From: an uncultured Mucilaginibacter sp.
GTDB lineage: Bacteria > Bacteroidota > Bacteroidia > Sphingobacteriales > Sphingobacteriaceae
Assembly (NCBI RefSeq): GCF_913773635.1
Contig: NZ_CAJYGQ010000008.1
Span: 279,086-343,085 of the forward strand
Reading direction: 5' to 3'
Length of the DNA: 64,000 nt
The notes beneath the pieces were generated by a model. The model was not told the DNA's origin, did no database searches, and was given only the letters and a program-made list of their open reading frames with translations. Within the stretch, counting starts at the first letter, position 1, and the number at the start of each line of letters is the position of its first letter. The translations under genes were made by a program, and so were the position numbers. This document shows positions 38,661-47,239 of this stretch, in pieces.

Positions 38661-39482
38661 ATGATGCGCAAAATTTTACCGCTACATAAATTAATATTTA
38701 CTGCATTTGCAGTATTATGTATTACTAATTATTCATTTGCGCAAATTACCCTTGATACCGCCCGTAAGGACTCAACCGATCATATTTTACAGGTGCCTGA
38801 TACGGTTAAGCACCTGGAAAGTAAATTCACTTCATTACTGCCTCCTGCTGTTTTTATAACTTATGGTTTCTTATCATTAGGTGTAAAGCCAATACGGGAT
38901 GTTGACTATCACGTTTATAACAATGTACAAACAAAGCATGCTGATTTTCATACACCCATAGACGATTATTTTCAGTTTGTACCCGTAATTACCGTTTACG
39001 GTTTAAATGCTTTTGGACTGGCTGGTAAAAACAGATTTATTGACCGTACCATACTATATGCCATGTCTGAAGCTATAAGGCTTGGAACTGTTACGCTGAT
39101 TAAAAAAACGGCAGACAGGCTTCGCCCAAATCAGTTTGACAGGCAATCGTTCCCATCAGGCCATACCAGTACGGCCTTTGCAGCAGCCGAATTTATGGCA
39201 CAGGAATATAGCGAGGTTTCACCATGGTTTGGTGTTTATGCTTACTCGTTTGCAACGGCAACAGCTATTTTAAGGGTTTATAACAACGATCATTGGTTTA
39301 GTGATATTATTGCCGGCGCAGGGTTCGGCATCTTGTCAACAAAGGCGGCTTATCTTTTATACCCTTACATTCGTAATACATTTTTCAGGAACGATAAAGA
39401 TAAGGATGATAAAAAAGCCACGTTATTCATCCCTACGTTTAATAATGGCTACGCCGGATTTTCGTTCGTAAAAACATTTTAG
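38661..39482 (+). CDS. PAP2-family membrane phosphatase
   Basis: The 273-residue protein has a signal segment (ending YSFAQ) and the three PAP2 motifs in order: KKTADRLRP, PSGHTSTAF and LRVYNNDHWFSDIIAG, with the catalytic His residues present. The family dephosphorylates lipid phosphates such as phosphatidate, undecaprenyl pyrophosphate or lipid A. Hydrophobic segments around the motifs place the active site at the periplasmic face. The substrate is not resolvable. It is monocistronic; 38446-38660 holds no gene I can support. Confidence 0.92.
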   Translation: MMRKILPLHKLIFTAFAVLCITNYSFAQITLDTARKDSTDHILQVPDTVKHLESKFTSLLPPAVFITYGFLSLGVKPIRDVDYHVYNNVQTKHADFHTPIDDYFQFVPVITVYGLNAFGLAGKNRFIDRTILYAMSEAIRLGTVTLIKKTADRLRPNQFDRQSFPSGHTSTAFAAAEFMAQEYSEVSPWFGVYAYSFATATAILRVYNNDHWFSDIIAGAGFGILSTKAAYLLYPYIRNTFFRNDKDKDDKKATLFIPTFNNGYAGFSFVKTF

Positions 39483-39586
39483 TTTATAGCTCCTTCCTAA
39501 GCTGGTAGCTTTAGTTATTTGAAAGGTAACGCATGTTCATAAAATTGGCTACCTTTATTACATTATTAGCCGCTGTATAAAATTTA

Positions 39587-41584
39587 ATGCAAAAAGCTCC
39601 CACTTCGCGTAATGAGCAAAAACGTATTGCTGCATTGCAGGCATACAATATACTTGATACTGCATCTGAACAGGATTTTGATGAGCTTACACAACTGGCA
39701 TCGGCTATATGCGGCACGCCCATAGCGCTTATAAGCCTGGTTGACAAAGACCGCCAATGGTTCAAATCGCGCCATGGTTTTAATGTTACGGAAACAGATA
39801 GAGCCCTATCATTTTGTGCTCATGCTATTAATAAGCCAAACGACATGCTTGAAGTTGAAGACGCCCGCTCAGACGAGCGTTTCAAAGACAATGCTTTAGT
39901 AACGGGCGACCCAAATATTGTTTTTTACGCAGGCATGCCATTAGTTGATGAAGAAGGTTATGCCTTAGGTTCGTTATGTGTAATTGACCATGAGCGCAGG
40001 CAGCTTAATGAACAACAGCAACTGGCACTTAAAATTTTAGCAGGTCAGGTTATATCAAAGTTAAAGCTGCGCAAAAAGTTATTAGAGCTTGAAAACGCAG
40101 GCAAGCGAATACAAAAGTTAAACACACTCCTTACGCTTAAAGAGCGCGAGGCCATGCAGATTATTGAGCATACGCCCATGTCAATGGCGTTGCATACCGG
40201 CGAAGACATGAAGATCATTTTTGCGAACAAAATGATGCTTAAGGCGTGGGGTAAAGACAGCACCGTTTTTGGAATGCCTTTTAATGTTGCATTACCCGAA
40301 TTGGCTGCGCTTGATTTTCCAAAAACCATGCGGCAGGTTTATCGCAAGGGCATCCCTTATGAGCAGTCGGAAGCGCACATGTCATACCTGCATGAGGGGC
40401 AGATTAAAGAGTTTTATTACACTTACAGCTTTACACCTTTAAAGCTCGAAGATGGAACCGTTTGGGGGCTGCTGAATACTGCTTACGATGTTACTCAAAA
40501 TGTAAAAAGCAGGGAAAACGTTGAGCTTGCCGAAGAAAGGCTTCGCCTGGCAGTGCAATCGGCAGAGTTGGGTACATTCTACCTTGATTCGGCAACACAT
40601 GAGTTTGTGCCGTCACCACGCTTAAAAGAACTATTTGGATTTGACCCCGAAGAAGAGGTATCCTTGCAGGCCGCATTTGCGCAGATAGCCGAAAGTCATC
40701 GCCATAAGGTAGCCAGCGCAGTAAATGCGTCATTAACGTTAGGATCTGCCTTTGATATCGAATATCCTGTTATTGGTTATCATGATAAGGTACAAAGATG
40801 GGTACGTGCTACAGGTAAGGTTTACGCCTCAGCTGAACAAGGTAAGGCACCATTTTTTTCGGGTACTATTTTAGATATTACCGAACGCAAGCAAGATGAG
40901 CAGCGCAAAAATGATTTCATAGGCATGGTAAGCCATGAATTGCGCTCACCGCTCACTTCAATAAGCGGCTACATACAAATGCTTAAACTAAAAGCCACTA
41001 AAAGTAACGAGCCTACTATTACCGATATTGCTGAGAAAGCTAAACGCCAGGTTGACCGTATGTCGGGCTTAATAAGCGGCTTTTTGGATGTGGCCCGTTT
41101 GGGTGAAGGAAAAATTAAGCTGAATTGCGAACGCTTTAATATTGCCCGTTTATTAACAGATGCCGAGGAAGAAGTTTTGGCTACAGTTAGTACACACGTT
41201 GTTAATTTTGCCAACGTTGAAGATACTGTTGTAAACGCCGATATTGAAAAAATAGGACAAGTATTAACCAACTTTATTAATAATGCAGTTAAGTATTCTC
41301 CCTTCAACAGCACCATTGTAGTTTCATGCACAACATCAGGGCAGGTAGCCAAAATATCGGTGACTGACGAGGGAATGGGTATACCAGCCGAAGATCAAGC
41401 ACACGTTTTTGAGCGCTTTTACCGGGTAGAAAGCGAACAAATGAAAGTTGTGAAAGGCTTTGGTATAGGCTTATACATTTGTAAAGAAATAATTGAAAGC
41501 CATGGCGGTAAAATTGGTGTTAATAGCAAGTTAGATTACGGCAGCACCTTTTGGTTTGAACTGCCGGTTGCTCAAACTGAATAG
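39587..41584 (+). CDS. GAF-PAS-PAS sensor histidine kinase (soluble)
   Basis: The 665-residue protein has no membrane segment. A GAF domain lies at about 5-165 (ALQAYNILDTASEQDFDELTQLA, LGSLCVIDH), typical of cytosolic Bacteroidota GAF kinases. Two PAS domains follow (about 195-310 and 320-440, the second ending in GTILDITERK). HisKA carries the phosphoacceptor His450 in MVSHELRSP, and the ATPase domain has NFINNAVKYSP, DEGMGIP and FGIGLYICKEI. No receiver domain or partner regulator is adjacent, so it is an orphan kinase. The downstream AraC gene is convergent. Confidence 0.94.
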   Translation: MQKAPTSRNEQKRIAALQAYNILDTASEQDFDELTQLASAICGTPIALISLVDKDRQWFKSRHGFNVTETDRALSFCAHAINKPNDMLEVEDARSDERFKDNALVTGDPNIVFYAGMPLVDEEGYALGSLCVIDHERRQLNEQQQLALKILAGQVISKLKLRKKLLELENAGKRIQKLNTLLTLKEREAMQIIEHTPMSMALHTGEDMKIIFANKMMLKAWGKDSTVFGMPFNVALPELAALDFPKTMRQVYRKGIPYEQSEAHMSYLHEGQIKEFYYTYSFTPLKLEDGTVWGLLNTAYDVTQNVKSRENVELAEERLRLAVQSAELGTFYLDSATHEFVPSPRLKELFGFDPEEEVSLQAAFAQIAESHRHKVASAVNASLTLGSAFDIEYPVIGYHDKVQRWVRATGKVYASAEQGKAPFFSGTILDITERKQDEQRKNDFIGMVSHELRSPLTSISGYIQMLKLKATKSNEPTITDIAEKAKRQVDRMSGLISGFLDVARLGEGKIKLNCERFNIARLLTDAEEEVLATVSTHVVNFANVEDTVVNADIEKIGQVLTNFINNAVKYSPFNSTIVVSCTTSGQVAKISVTDEGMGIPAEDQAHVFERFYRVESEQMKVVKGFGIGLYICKEIIESHGGKIGVNSKLDYGSTFWFELPVAQTE

Positions 41585-41611
41585 CAGCAACACAAATCCA
41601 TACATTACTAA

Positions 41612-42589
41612 TTAATTTACAAGCTCGCGCTTATACTTGTTTTTATATTCAACTGGTGATAGGCCGGTTATACGCTTAAACGTACTCCTGAATGCTTTGG
41701 TATCGGTGTAACCTACGTTATACATCACTTCGTTCACACTGTTTCGCGTGTTTTCAAGATTCATCTTTGCAGCTTCAATTTTCACACGCTGAATATATTC
41801 TACCACGGTATTTGACGTTGCCTTTTTAAAGCGACGTTCCAGGTTGCGCCTGCCCAGGGCAAACATTGATGCAAGCTGTTCAACCGTTATTTTTTCCTGG
41901 TAATTTTTCTCAATGTACTCCTGTGCTTTCTTTACAGAATGATCGGTATGATCTTTTTGCCCTTGAAAAATAATAAACGGCGACTGACTGCTCCTCTCCA
42001 TTTCGATAGCAAAAACTTTGGAGCTAAGAATAGCCATTTCGCGGCCGGTAAACTTTTCAATGAGGTATAAAATGAGGTTTAAATAGGAAAACGCACCTCC
42101 GCTTGAATATATGCCCTGCTCATCGGTTATAATCTTCTCAGTTACTAACTCCACTTCCGGAAACATCTGCTGAAATGCATTTGCAGCCATCCAGTGTGTG
42201 GCGCATTTACGGCCCTTAAGCAAACCTGTTGAAGCCAACAGAAATGCACCCAAACACAGGCTTGCCACTTCTGCACCTGCACTATGCTGCTTAATAATCC
42301 AGGGTATAAAGTCTCTGTTACTTTCAATGGCCTGGGTTAAATCACCATCAAGAGCGGGTATAATAATAAGATCTGTTTTATGCACATTATCAATTACAGC
42401 ATCGGTATTAACGGTAAACAAGCCACCCGTAACAGGTGTATGGGGCGACAGCCCTACCAATTGCACGTCAAATACCGGAGTCTCGCCTTTGGCTGCAAAA
42501 AAATAATTCACCTGGGTAAGCAATTGTCTTGAGCCTTCCAAACTACCCAGAATTGCTCCCTTAGGTACTAAGATTGATATGTGCTTCAT
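41612..42589 (-). CDS. GlxA-type transcriptional regulator (DJ-1/PfpI + AraC HTH)
   Basis: The 325-residue protein has an N-terminal DJ-1/PfpI-like amidotransferase fold (about 1-190) with a Cys in ASLCLGAFLL at the nucleophile-elbow position, and a C-terminal AraC/XylS double HTH (about 215-320: VEQLASMFALGRRNLERRFKK, VNEVMYNVGYTDTKAFRSTFKRITG). Such regulators sense small metabolites and usually act as activators. A near-perfect promoter ends 4 bp before the ATG. It is divergent from the VOC/DoxX pair, which may be its target (inference). Confidence 0.93.
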   Translation of the reverse strand: MKHISILVPKGAILGSLEGSRQLLTQVNYFFAAKGETPVFDVQLVGLSPHTPVTGGLFTVNTDAVIDNVHKTDLIIIPALDGDLTQAIESNRDFIPWIIKQHSAGAEVASLCLGAFLLASTGLLKGRKCATHWMAANAFQQMFPEVELVTEKIITDEQGIYSSGGAFSYLNLILYLIEKFTGREMAILSSKVFAIEMERSSQSPFIIFQGQKDHTDHSVKKAQEYIEKNYQEKITVEQLASMFALGRRNLERRFKKATSNTVVEYIQRVKIEAAKMNLENTRNSVNEVMYNVGYTDTKAFRSTFKRITGLSPVEYKNKYKRELVN

Positions 42590-42593
42590 AAAT

Positions 42594-42624
42594 CAAATTT
42601 AACGGAAAGTATTGTCGCAATCAA
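42594..42624 (-). promoter_or_regulatory. Promoter of the AraC-type gene abutting its ATG
   Basis: On the reverse strand TTG (42624-42622), 20 bases, TAAATTTG (42601-42594), 4 bases, then ATG at 42589. The geometry is identical to lptF and the HYC_CC_PP gene. Confidence 0.78.
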
Positions 42625-42758
42625 CCCCTCAAATTGGCGTAAATACACTCATCTTTATATGGTTACCCAAATAACTTTGCAATGTTACGTTTTGAGTATT
42701 TGCTGGATAGTAAATATATTGAATGCAACAACGAAGACTTTTTACACTATAACTTGAG

Positions 42759-43178
42759 ATGATGAAAAAACTTGACGCTTACCTTTTTTTTGACGGCAAT
42801 TGCCGCGAGGCAATGAACTTTTACAAGGACACCTTTGGAGGCGAATTGAATTTAATGACCATAGGCGAATCACCTGCCAAAAATCAGTTCCCTGAATCAA
42901 TGGCCGATACTGTACTACATGCAGGTTTAATAATTGGCAATATTACCATTATGGCATCAGACAATTGCATGGGAGGAGATTTGCCCAAAGGAAAAGACGT
43001 AAGCTTACACCTGAGTTGTGAAAGTACTGAAGAAGTTAACTTATTGTTTGATAAGCTGAGCGCCGGCGGCCAGCCGCTAATGCCACCTAAAGAAGAATTT
43101 TGGGGCGACTACTTTTGCTCGGTTACTGATAAGTATGGCTTTAACTGGATGCTAACGTTTTCGGCCCAAAAGCAGTAA
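42759..43178 (+). CDS. VOC (glyoxalase/PhnB-like) family protein
   Basis: The 139-residue protein is a single VOC domain of the PhnB/3-demethylubiquinone-methyltransferase-like group: AYLFFDGNCREAMNFYKDTFGGEL at the N-terminus, LIIGNITIMASDNC in the middle, and EFWGDYFCSVTDKYGFNWMLTF at the end. It is likely a homodimer. No specific activity can be assigned. A candidate -7 box TAACTTTG (42672-42679) lies upstream, and a 26-codon frame (42682-42762) overlaps its ATG in ATGA fashion. DoxX follows 38 bp downstream, probably in one operon. Confidence 0.9.
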   Translation: MMKKLDAYLFFDGNCREAMNFYKDTFGGELNLMTIGESPAKNQFPESMADTVLHAGLIIGNITIMASDNCMGGDLPKGKDVSLHLSCESTEEVNLLFDKLSAGGQPLMPPKEEFWGDYFCSVTDKYGFNWMLTFSAQKQ

Positions 43179-43216
43179 CAAAATTTTATCTTTACTAACA
43201 CTAAAACTTATCAATT

Positions 43217-43651
43217 ATGAAAAAAATCAGAATTATTTATTGGATAGTTACCGGGCTGTTTTTGTTTGTAATGGTAGGCAGCGCCATACCCGATGTACTG
43301 GTGATGGAAATGGCCGTACAAGGTTTTAAAGAAATGCAAATGCCTGCTTATTTATTACCGTTTGTAGGCGTGGCTAAACTATTAGGCACTATAGCCATTT
43401 TGGTTCCGGGCTACCCGCGTATTAAAGAATGGGCTTATGCCGGATTGATTTTTGATTTGATCGGTGCGGTGTATTCTGTGGCTGCCTCGGGCAAATCAAT
43501 TGAAAACTGGGCTCCTATGTTACTATTTGTAGCCTTGGGTTTTGCTTCATACTACTACTATCACAAATTGCAAAAAGCTAAGGAGCTAAACACTTTCAAT
43601 GCCAACCTAAGTCATAACAAAACGGGCAATACATTGCAACCTATGCTGTAG
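43217..43651 (+). CDS. DoxX-like membrane protein
   Basis: The 144-residue protein has four hydrophobic helices (about 6-25, 47-66, 72-92, 98-115), the DoxX-like layout, with typical phrases (PAYLLPFVGVAKLLGTIAILVPG, IKEWAYAGLIFDLIGAVYS). Members are small membrane proteins of unclear role, sometimes linked to oxidative stress or electron transfer. It follows the VOC gene on the same strand and is convergent with the SRAP gene 18 bp away. Confidence 0.9.
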   Translation: MKKIRIIYWIVTGLFLFVMVGSAIPDVLVMEMAVQGFKEMQMPAYLLPFVGVAKLLGTIAILVPGYPRIKEWAYAGLIFDLIGAVYSVAASGKSIENWAPMLLFVALGFASYYYYHKLQKAKELNTFNANLSHNKTGNTLQPML

Positions 43652-43669
43652 CGAGTTGCTATTAACGCC

Positions 43670-44278
43670 TTATAATGTTTGTTTATGTATAGTAATCTTA
43701 AGGTTTTCAGGCGGGCAGGGCTTACTGCGTAAAAATGCAACGCGCTGCTCGCCGGTATAATTACCATTTATCCAGGTTTTAATATCGTTACGTTCCAAAA
43801 TGGCGGGCATACGATCATGAATTTGCGCCATTGCAGCATTAGGCTCCATGGTAATCATGGTAAAGGTTGGCAGCAAGATGCCGGTTTTAATATCAAACCA
43901 TACATCCCACAAACCGGCAATGTAAAACGGCTGCCCATCGGTGCGTTCAACACGATACGTGCGCTCCTGCTCTTTATTATACTCAAAGAAAGCTTGTATA
44001 CGTACCACGCAATGTTTTTTACCTACAAGCTCTCGCCACAAGGGTACTAAAAACAACGATTCGATGCGAGCATGTTTGTGTTTACTGTGCACACGGTTGT
44101 CATCAAGCGATAGTAAGCCCCAACGGTATTGCTGCACCTTGTCAGGAACAGCATCAGTAACCACCGGAAGCATTGAACCCGGGTTGCCGCCACCGTTGTT
44201 TTTGGGTGTGTAAGAGCCGCCATCACGGGTAATGATTTTAATATCTTTTTGTTCACCTATCTCAACATGTCCGCACAT
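43670..44278 (-). CDS. SRAP (HMCES/YedK) family abasic-site protein
   Basis: SRAP proteins crosslink abasic sites in single-stranded DNA through their N-terminal Cys. In this 202-residue protein Cys2 directly follows Met (MCGH). Arg71 and Glu73 stand in the NARxE-like HARIES, Glu99 in AFFEY and His154 in IHDRMPAIL, so the active-site set looks complete. The conserved Asn before Ala-Arg is His here. It lies 89 bp downstream of umuC on the same strand but has its own promoter with an operator-like palindrome, consistent with a shared damage response. Confidence 0.92.
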   Translation of the reverse strand: MCGHVEIGEQKDIKIITRDGGSYTPKNNGGGNPGSMLPVVTDAVPDKVQQYRWGLLSLDDNRVHSKHKHARIESLFLVPLWRELVGKKHCVVRIQAFFEYNKEQERTYRVERTDGQPFYIAGLWDVWFDIKTGILLPTFTMITMEPNAAMAQIHDRMPAILERNDIKTWINGNYTGEQRVAFLRSKPCPPENLKITIHKQTL

Positions 44279-44297
44279 ACATCAAAATATTAATTTA

Positions 44298-44329
44298 CAA
44301 AGCTAATAATATTAGCATTATATTACAAA
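44298..44329 (-). promoter_or_regulatory. SRAP promoter with overlapping palindrome
   Basis: On the reverse strand TTTG (44329-44326), 20 bases, then TAGCTTTG (44305-44298), 19 bases before ATG. The perfect palindrome GCTAATAATATTAGC (44302-44316) overlaps the -7 box, as expected for a repressor site, and resembles the umuD operator-like motif. Confidence 0.65.
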
Positions 44330-44367
44330 CGTTAACTACCTGAAGAATAGTATTATCTATGAAATCT

Positions 44368-45621
44368 TCAGCGCGTTACAACAATATCATGCCATTTGGT
44401 AGTGTATTGCTTACTTAACGATTCCTGTTTCATGATCCACTTGCGGTCAAAACCCTCAATGGCCAGCTTTAAAGTACCTCTTCCGTAACGGTTGTTCAGG
44501 TCGTCCATTAACCCGGCAAGCTTTTGTTCGCGGCTGTGTTCATAATTTGCAAACATATTATACTGAACCTCGCCGGCGGGTATAATGCCTGTAGCCCGTA
44601 AGCCGGTTTTTAAATAATTGTAACCTGGTTGCCATATAGCCCTTATAGCCTGTACAGCTACACGGGTAAACTGGTGCGTACTATTGGCAGCAAACGGAAC
44701 TTTAACAGTAATGCTAGGGTAATGCTGATCGTGCTTTACATTATGCTTGTTGGTACGCAGGTAGATGGTAAGCGTAAGGGCCATACTTTTTTGCTGCCGG
44801 AGTTTAAGAGCAACTGTTGCTGCGTGCATGGCAATAGCTTCCTCAATAGGTTCAAGCCGGGTTTGATAGGTGTTAAAACTTTGGCTGCTCTCAATACCCT
44901 TTGACCTTTCGGCAACATCTCTTATAACGTTGCATGGTATACCCCAAAGCTCCTGGTGAAGGCGCCAACCTTGCACTGTCATTTGCTGGCGCACAAAATC
45001 GGCCTTAAGCTGCCTGAAATCATGAGCCGTATTTATCTTATGCTCCTGCAACTTTTGAAAATAGGCCAACCCAACACCCCATACATCTTCAATAGGAAAA
45101 TTTTTTACGGCTTTGCTAATCTTCTCTTCCGTATCAAGCACCATAAAAGCTTTCTTTTGCTTCTTTGCTGCTTTATTTGCCAGCTTAGCTAGTGATAGTG
45201 TTGGTCCAACGCCCAGGGTAATTGGCAAGCCGGTATCGTGCATTACGTTAGTACTTATTGCTTCGGCGTGCTTTTCAAGGTCAAGGCTGTGTATATTTCC
45301 TAGGGCCATAAACGCCTCGTCAATGCTGTATACCATAAGCGTGTAGGTATAGCGGGCAAGGTTGTTCATTAAGCGGGCGCTCATATCGGCATATAGCGGA
45401 TAGTTGCTGCTGAATATTACGGCATCGTTCTTTTGCAGGTTTTGCCTTACCATAAATTCAGCATCGGCCATTTTAATACCAATCTCTTTGGCTTCATTGC
45501 TGCGTGCAATTACGCAACCATCGTTGTTGCTTAATACCACAACTACACGGCCTTCCAGTTCGGGTTTAAACAGCCTTTCGCAACTTACGTAACAGTTATT
45601 AATATCAACATGCGCAAACAC
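44368..45621 (-). CDS. umuC: Y-family DNA polymerase, UmuC
   Basis: UmuC is the catalytic subunit of the translesion polymerase Pol V. The 417-residue protein has the palm acidic residues in HVDINNCYVSCE and YSIDEAFM, the finger motif LSNNDGCVIARSNEAK, the HhH region (FPIEDVWGVGLAYFQKL), the little finger, and a C-terminal DUF4113 segment (about 365-417, ending KWHDIVVTR) typical of UmuC. The start codon is GTG at 45621, overlapping the end of umuD by 17 bp; no ATG fits. The coupling to umuD is standard. Confidence 0.95.
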   Translation of the reverse strand: MFAHVDINNCYVSCERLFKPELEGRVVVVLSNNDGCVIARSNEAKEIGIKMADAEFMVRQNLQKNDAVIFSSNYPLYADMSARLMNNLARYTYTLMVYSIDEAFMALGNIHSLDLEKHAEAISTNVMHDTGLPITLGVGPTLSLAKLANKAAKKQKKAFMVLDTEEKISKAVKNFPIEDVWGVGLAYFQKLQEHKINTAHDFRQLKADFVRQQMTVQGWRLHQELWGIPCNVIRDVAERSKGIESSQSFNTYQTRLEPIEEAIAMHAATVALKLRQQKSMALTLTIYLRTNKHNVKHDQHYPSITVKVPFAANSTHQFTRVAVQAIRAIWQPGYNYLKTGLRATGIIPAGEVQYNMFANYEHSREQKLAGLMDDLNNRYGRGTLKLAIEGFDRKWIMKQESLSKQYTTKWHDIVVTR

Positions 45622-46039
45622 GACTATACCTCCCTACTCTGTGCCGCGGGTGCAAAACCGGGTTTAATGTTACGGTAACAACCCCCCAGCAAGTCCAGTG
45701 TTCATCAGCGCCAATGGTTATGCTATCAGATGGCCTATCAGCCTTTAACACCAGCTGGTTACCTTCGGGTGCATATTCTCTCGTGAAAAAATCACCGTTA
45801 TAAAAAAATACTACAATACTGCCCGGCACGGGTTTAAGCGTTCGGTCAATTACCAATACATGATCTTTAAGAATATGATAGGTTCGCATGGCATCACTGC
45901 CCATACGCATGTAAAAGGTATTGTCGGGGTCTATTACAATAATCTCCGACACGTCAAGCTCAGGCTCCTCATGTGTTAGCATAGGCAACCTAAACCCAAG
46001 CACATCCCGCTTCTCCCTATGTTGCCTTAATTTTAGCAT
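45605..46039 (-). CDS. umuD: UmuD-like S24 family protein lacking the catalytic dyad
   Basis: The 144-residue protein precedes and overlaps umuC, as umuD does. Its C-terminal S24 fold is clear (LKDHVLVIDRTLKPVPGSIVVFFYNGDFFTREY, then WTCWGVVTVTLNPV). Where UmuD/LexA have GDSM with the nucleophile Ser, this protein has GSDAM with Ala50. Where the general-base Lys sits after the 'DGEFTV' strand, it has Arg87. Self-cleavage to UmuD' therefore seems impossible by the usual chemistry. The N-terminal arm (about 1-35) is retained. It may act constitutively, or be purely structural for UmuC. Confidence 0.85.
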   Translation of the reverse strand: MLKLRQHREKRDVLGFRLPMLTHEEPELDVSEIIVIDPDNTFYMRMGSDAMRTYHILKDHVLVIDRTLKPVPGSIVVFFYNGDFFTREYAPEGNQLVLKADRPSDSITIGADEHWTCWGVVTVTLNPVLHPRHRVGRYSRVCAC

Positions 46040-46055
46040 GGCCCAAAAATAAAAA

Positions 46056-46098
46056 GTTCAAAAGTAAATACTAAATTTTTTAGCATTTACTTTTGAAC
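46056..46098 (-). promoter_or_regulatory. umuD promoter/operator: 20-bp inverted repeat
   Basis: Arms 46056-46075 and 46079-46098 (outer GTTCAAAAGTAAAT) match with one mismatch around a 3-base centre. The candidate -7 box TACTTTTG (reverse strand 46066-46059) lies inside one arm, so a bound repressor would block it. The centre holds GCTAA-N5-TTAG on the reverse strand (46084-46070), also present at the SRAP promoter. The rest of 46099-46337 holds nothing I can support. Confidence 0.7.
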
Positions 46099-46337
46099 AA
46101 GTAATTAACATTGTGGAATTAAAGTAACTGGGGTTATTTATATAAATATTAATTCAAACTTCAATCTTTTAAAAATTGTAGACACCTTTTCAATTTAAGT
46201 TTCATCAATGCACCGGTTTGTACAAACTAATCATTACAGGTTTTAAGTTGCAAGACAGCTTATGCATGCTATGACCATTAAATAGCAGATAATTTTCGCT
46301 TAAATACCCTATTGGTTCAAAAGTATTGGTACAATAA

Positions 46338-46724
46338 TCAGATGCGTAAACATAAAAAGATGGGCATTATAATATTACAGCTCTTTAGTTTATTAACCGC
46401 AATAATGGACTTGAGCGCAGATGTGTCAAGGCTACCTTTTATAAGTTTGAAAGCGTTTTTAAAGCTGTCGCTCGCGCTATCTGAAATCAACATATCCTCC
46501 AACTGTCCCTTTGATGAAACACTTATGAGTAAGTTAGTAAATGTTGGTGTACACGCACGTCTCAATTCATCAGGGTGGTTAAAGCTTCGGATGAAAGACT
46601 TTTGAAAATCGAAGCTTTGCTTCTGAGCGAATCCTGCGTTAACCTGTATTGCTAATGCCAGCGTTATAGTAACACAAAACAGTAGCCCTTTACTAACACT
46701 TTTATTCTTCATCCTTTTCAGCAT
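46338..46724 (-). CDS. Secreted uncharacterised protein
   Basis: The 128-residue protein has a signal peptide (hydrophobic LLFCVTITLALAIQV, cleavage near GFAQ). The mature part is about 95 residues: FIRSFNHPDELRRACTPTFTNLLISVSSKGQLEDMLISDSA and a C-terminal helix. The 'LLISVSSKGQ' strand recalls TonB-C/energy-transducer-like small domains in Sphingobacteriaceae, but I cannot assign it. It stands alone. The intergenic stretches on both sides (46099-46337 and 46725-46930) show no other gene. Confidence 0.55.
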   Translation of the reverse strand: MLKRMKNKSVSKGLLFCVTITLALAIQVNAGFAQKQSFDFQKSFIRSFNHPDELRRACTPTFTNLLISVSSKGQLEDMLISDSASDSFKNAFKLIKGSLDTSALKSIIAVNKLKSCNIIMPIFLCLRI

Positions 46725-46930
46725 TGGGTATTGATTTTTTTCTGGATAGAATCGTTAGCACCTTGAATGAAATGAGCAGAAATATGGTTTTCATTAGCTT
46801 AAAGCTAACTTTTGTTATTTGAACTGTAACACCACTTAAAACTTTCCTTAAACATCATTGAGAAATAGCTAATTTAAATTTTGTACGGCACTTTTAAAGT
46901 AATTATCCGGGCTTGTGTTTACCACAAAAC

Positions 46931-46964
46931 AAATAACGCCCGGCATATTGTACCGGGCGTTATT
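46931..46964 (-). terminator. Terminator after the small membrane protein gene
   Basis: The stem AATAACGCCCGG/CCGGGCGTTATT with a 9-base loop is followed on the reverse strand by a T-rich tail. The stem core is shared with the 35.05 kb terminator. Confidence 0.82.
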
Positions 46965-46984
46965 CTATGTGTAAAAATTTCCGC

Positions 46985-47167
46985 TTAAAACAACTCGGGT
47001 TTTGATACCGGGCCGTGCTGCTCGCTACCCATCATGCCCATTACCACAAATATGGCGGCAAAGGCCAGCAGCGAATGGATCAAGTCGGTTGCGTTATATA
47101 CAAACACGCATACTGCCCAACCTGCTATACAAATAAATGCGGTTAAAAAAAATAATATTTTCATCAT
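46985..47167 (-). CDS. Small membrane protein, lmo0937/DUF5670-like
   Basis: The 60-residue protein has two membrane helices (about 3-24 and 29-46). The phrase NATDLIHSLLAFAAIFVVM resembles the short lmo0937/DUF5670 family (…GLIHILLVIAIISVL…). A hydrophilic tail of about 13 residues follows. The function is unknown. The gene lies 72 bp downstream of the M61 protease on the same strand and has its own terminator. Confidence 0.68.
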   Translation of the reverse strand: MMKILFFLTAFICIAGWAVCVFVYNATDLIHSLLAFAAIFVVMGMMGSEQHGPVSKPELF

Positions 47168-47239
47168 GCCAACTCCTATTCTTTAAATCATTTACGTGCT
47201 TGTACGCAAACAATTGTTTAATAGTTATGGCACAAATGA

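Noticed and set aside
46312..46605. Plus-strand 97-residue ORF
   Set aside because: Antisense to a minus-strand frame with a good signal peptide. The plus frame has no recognisable features.
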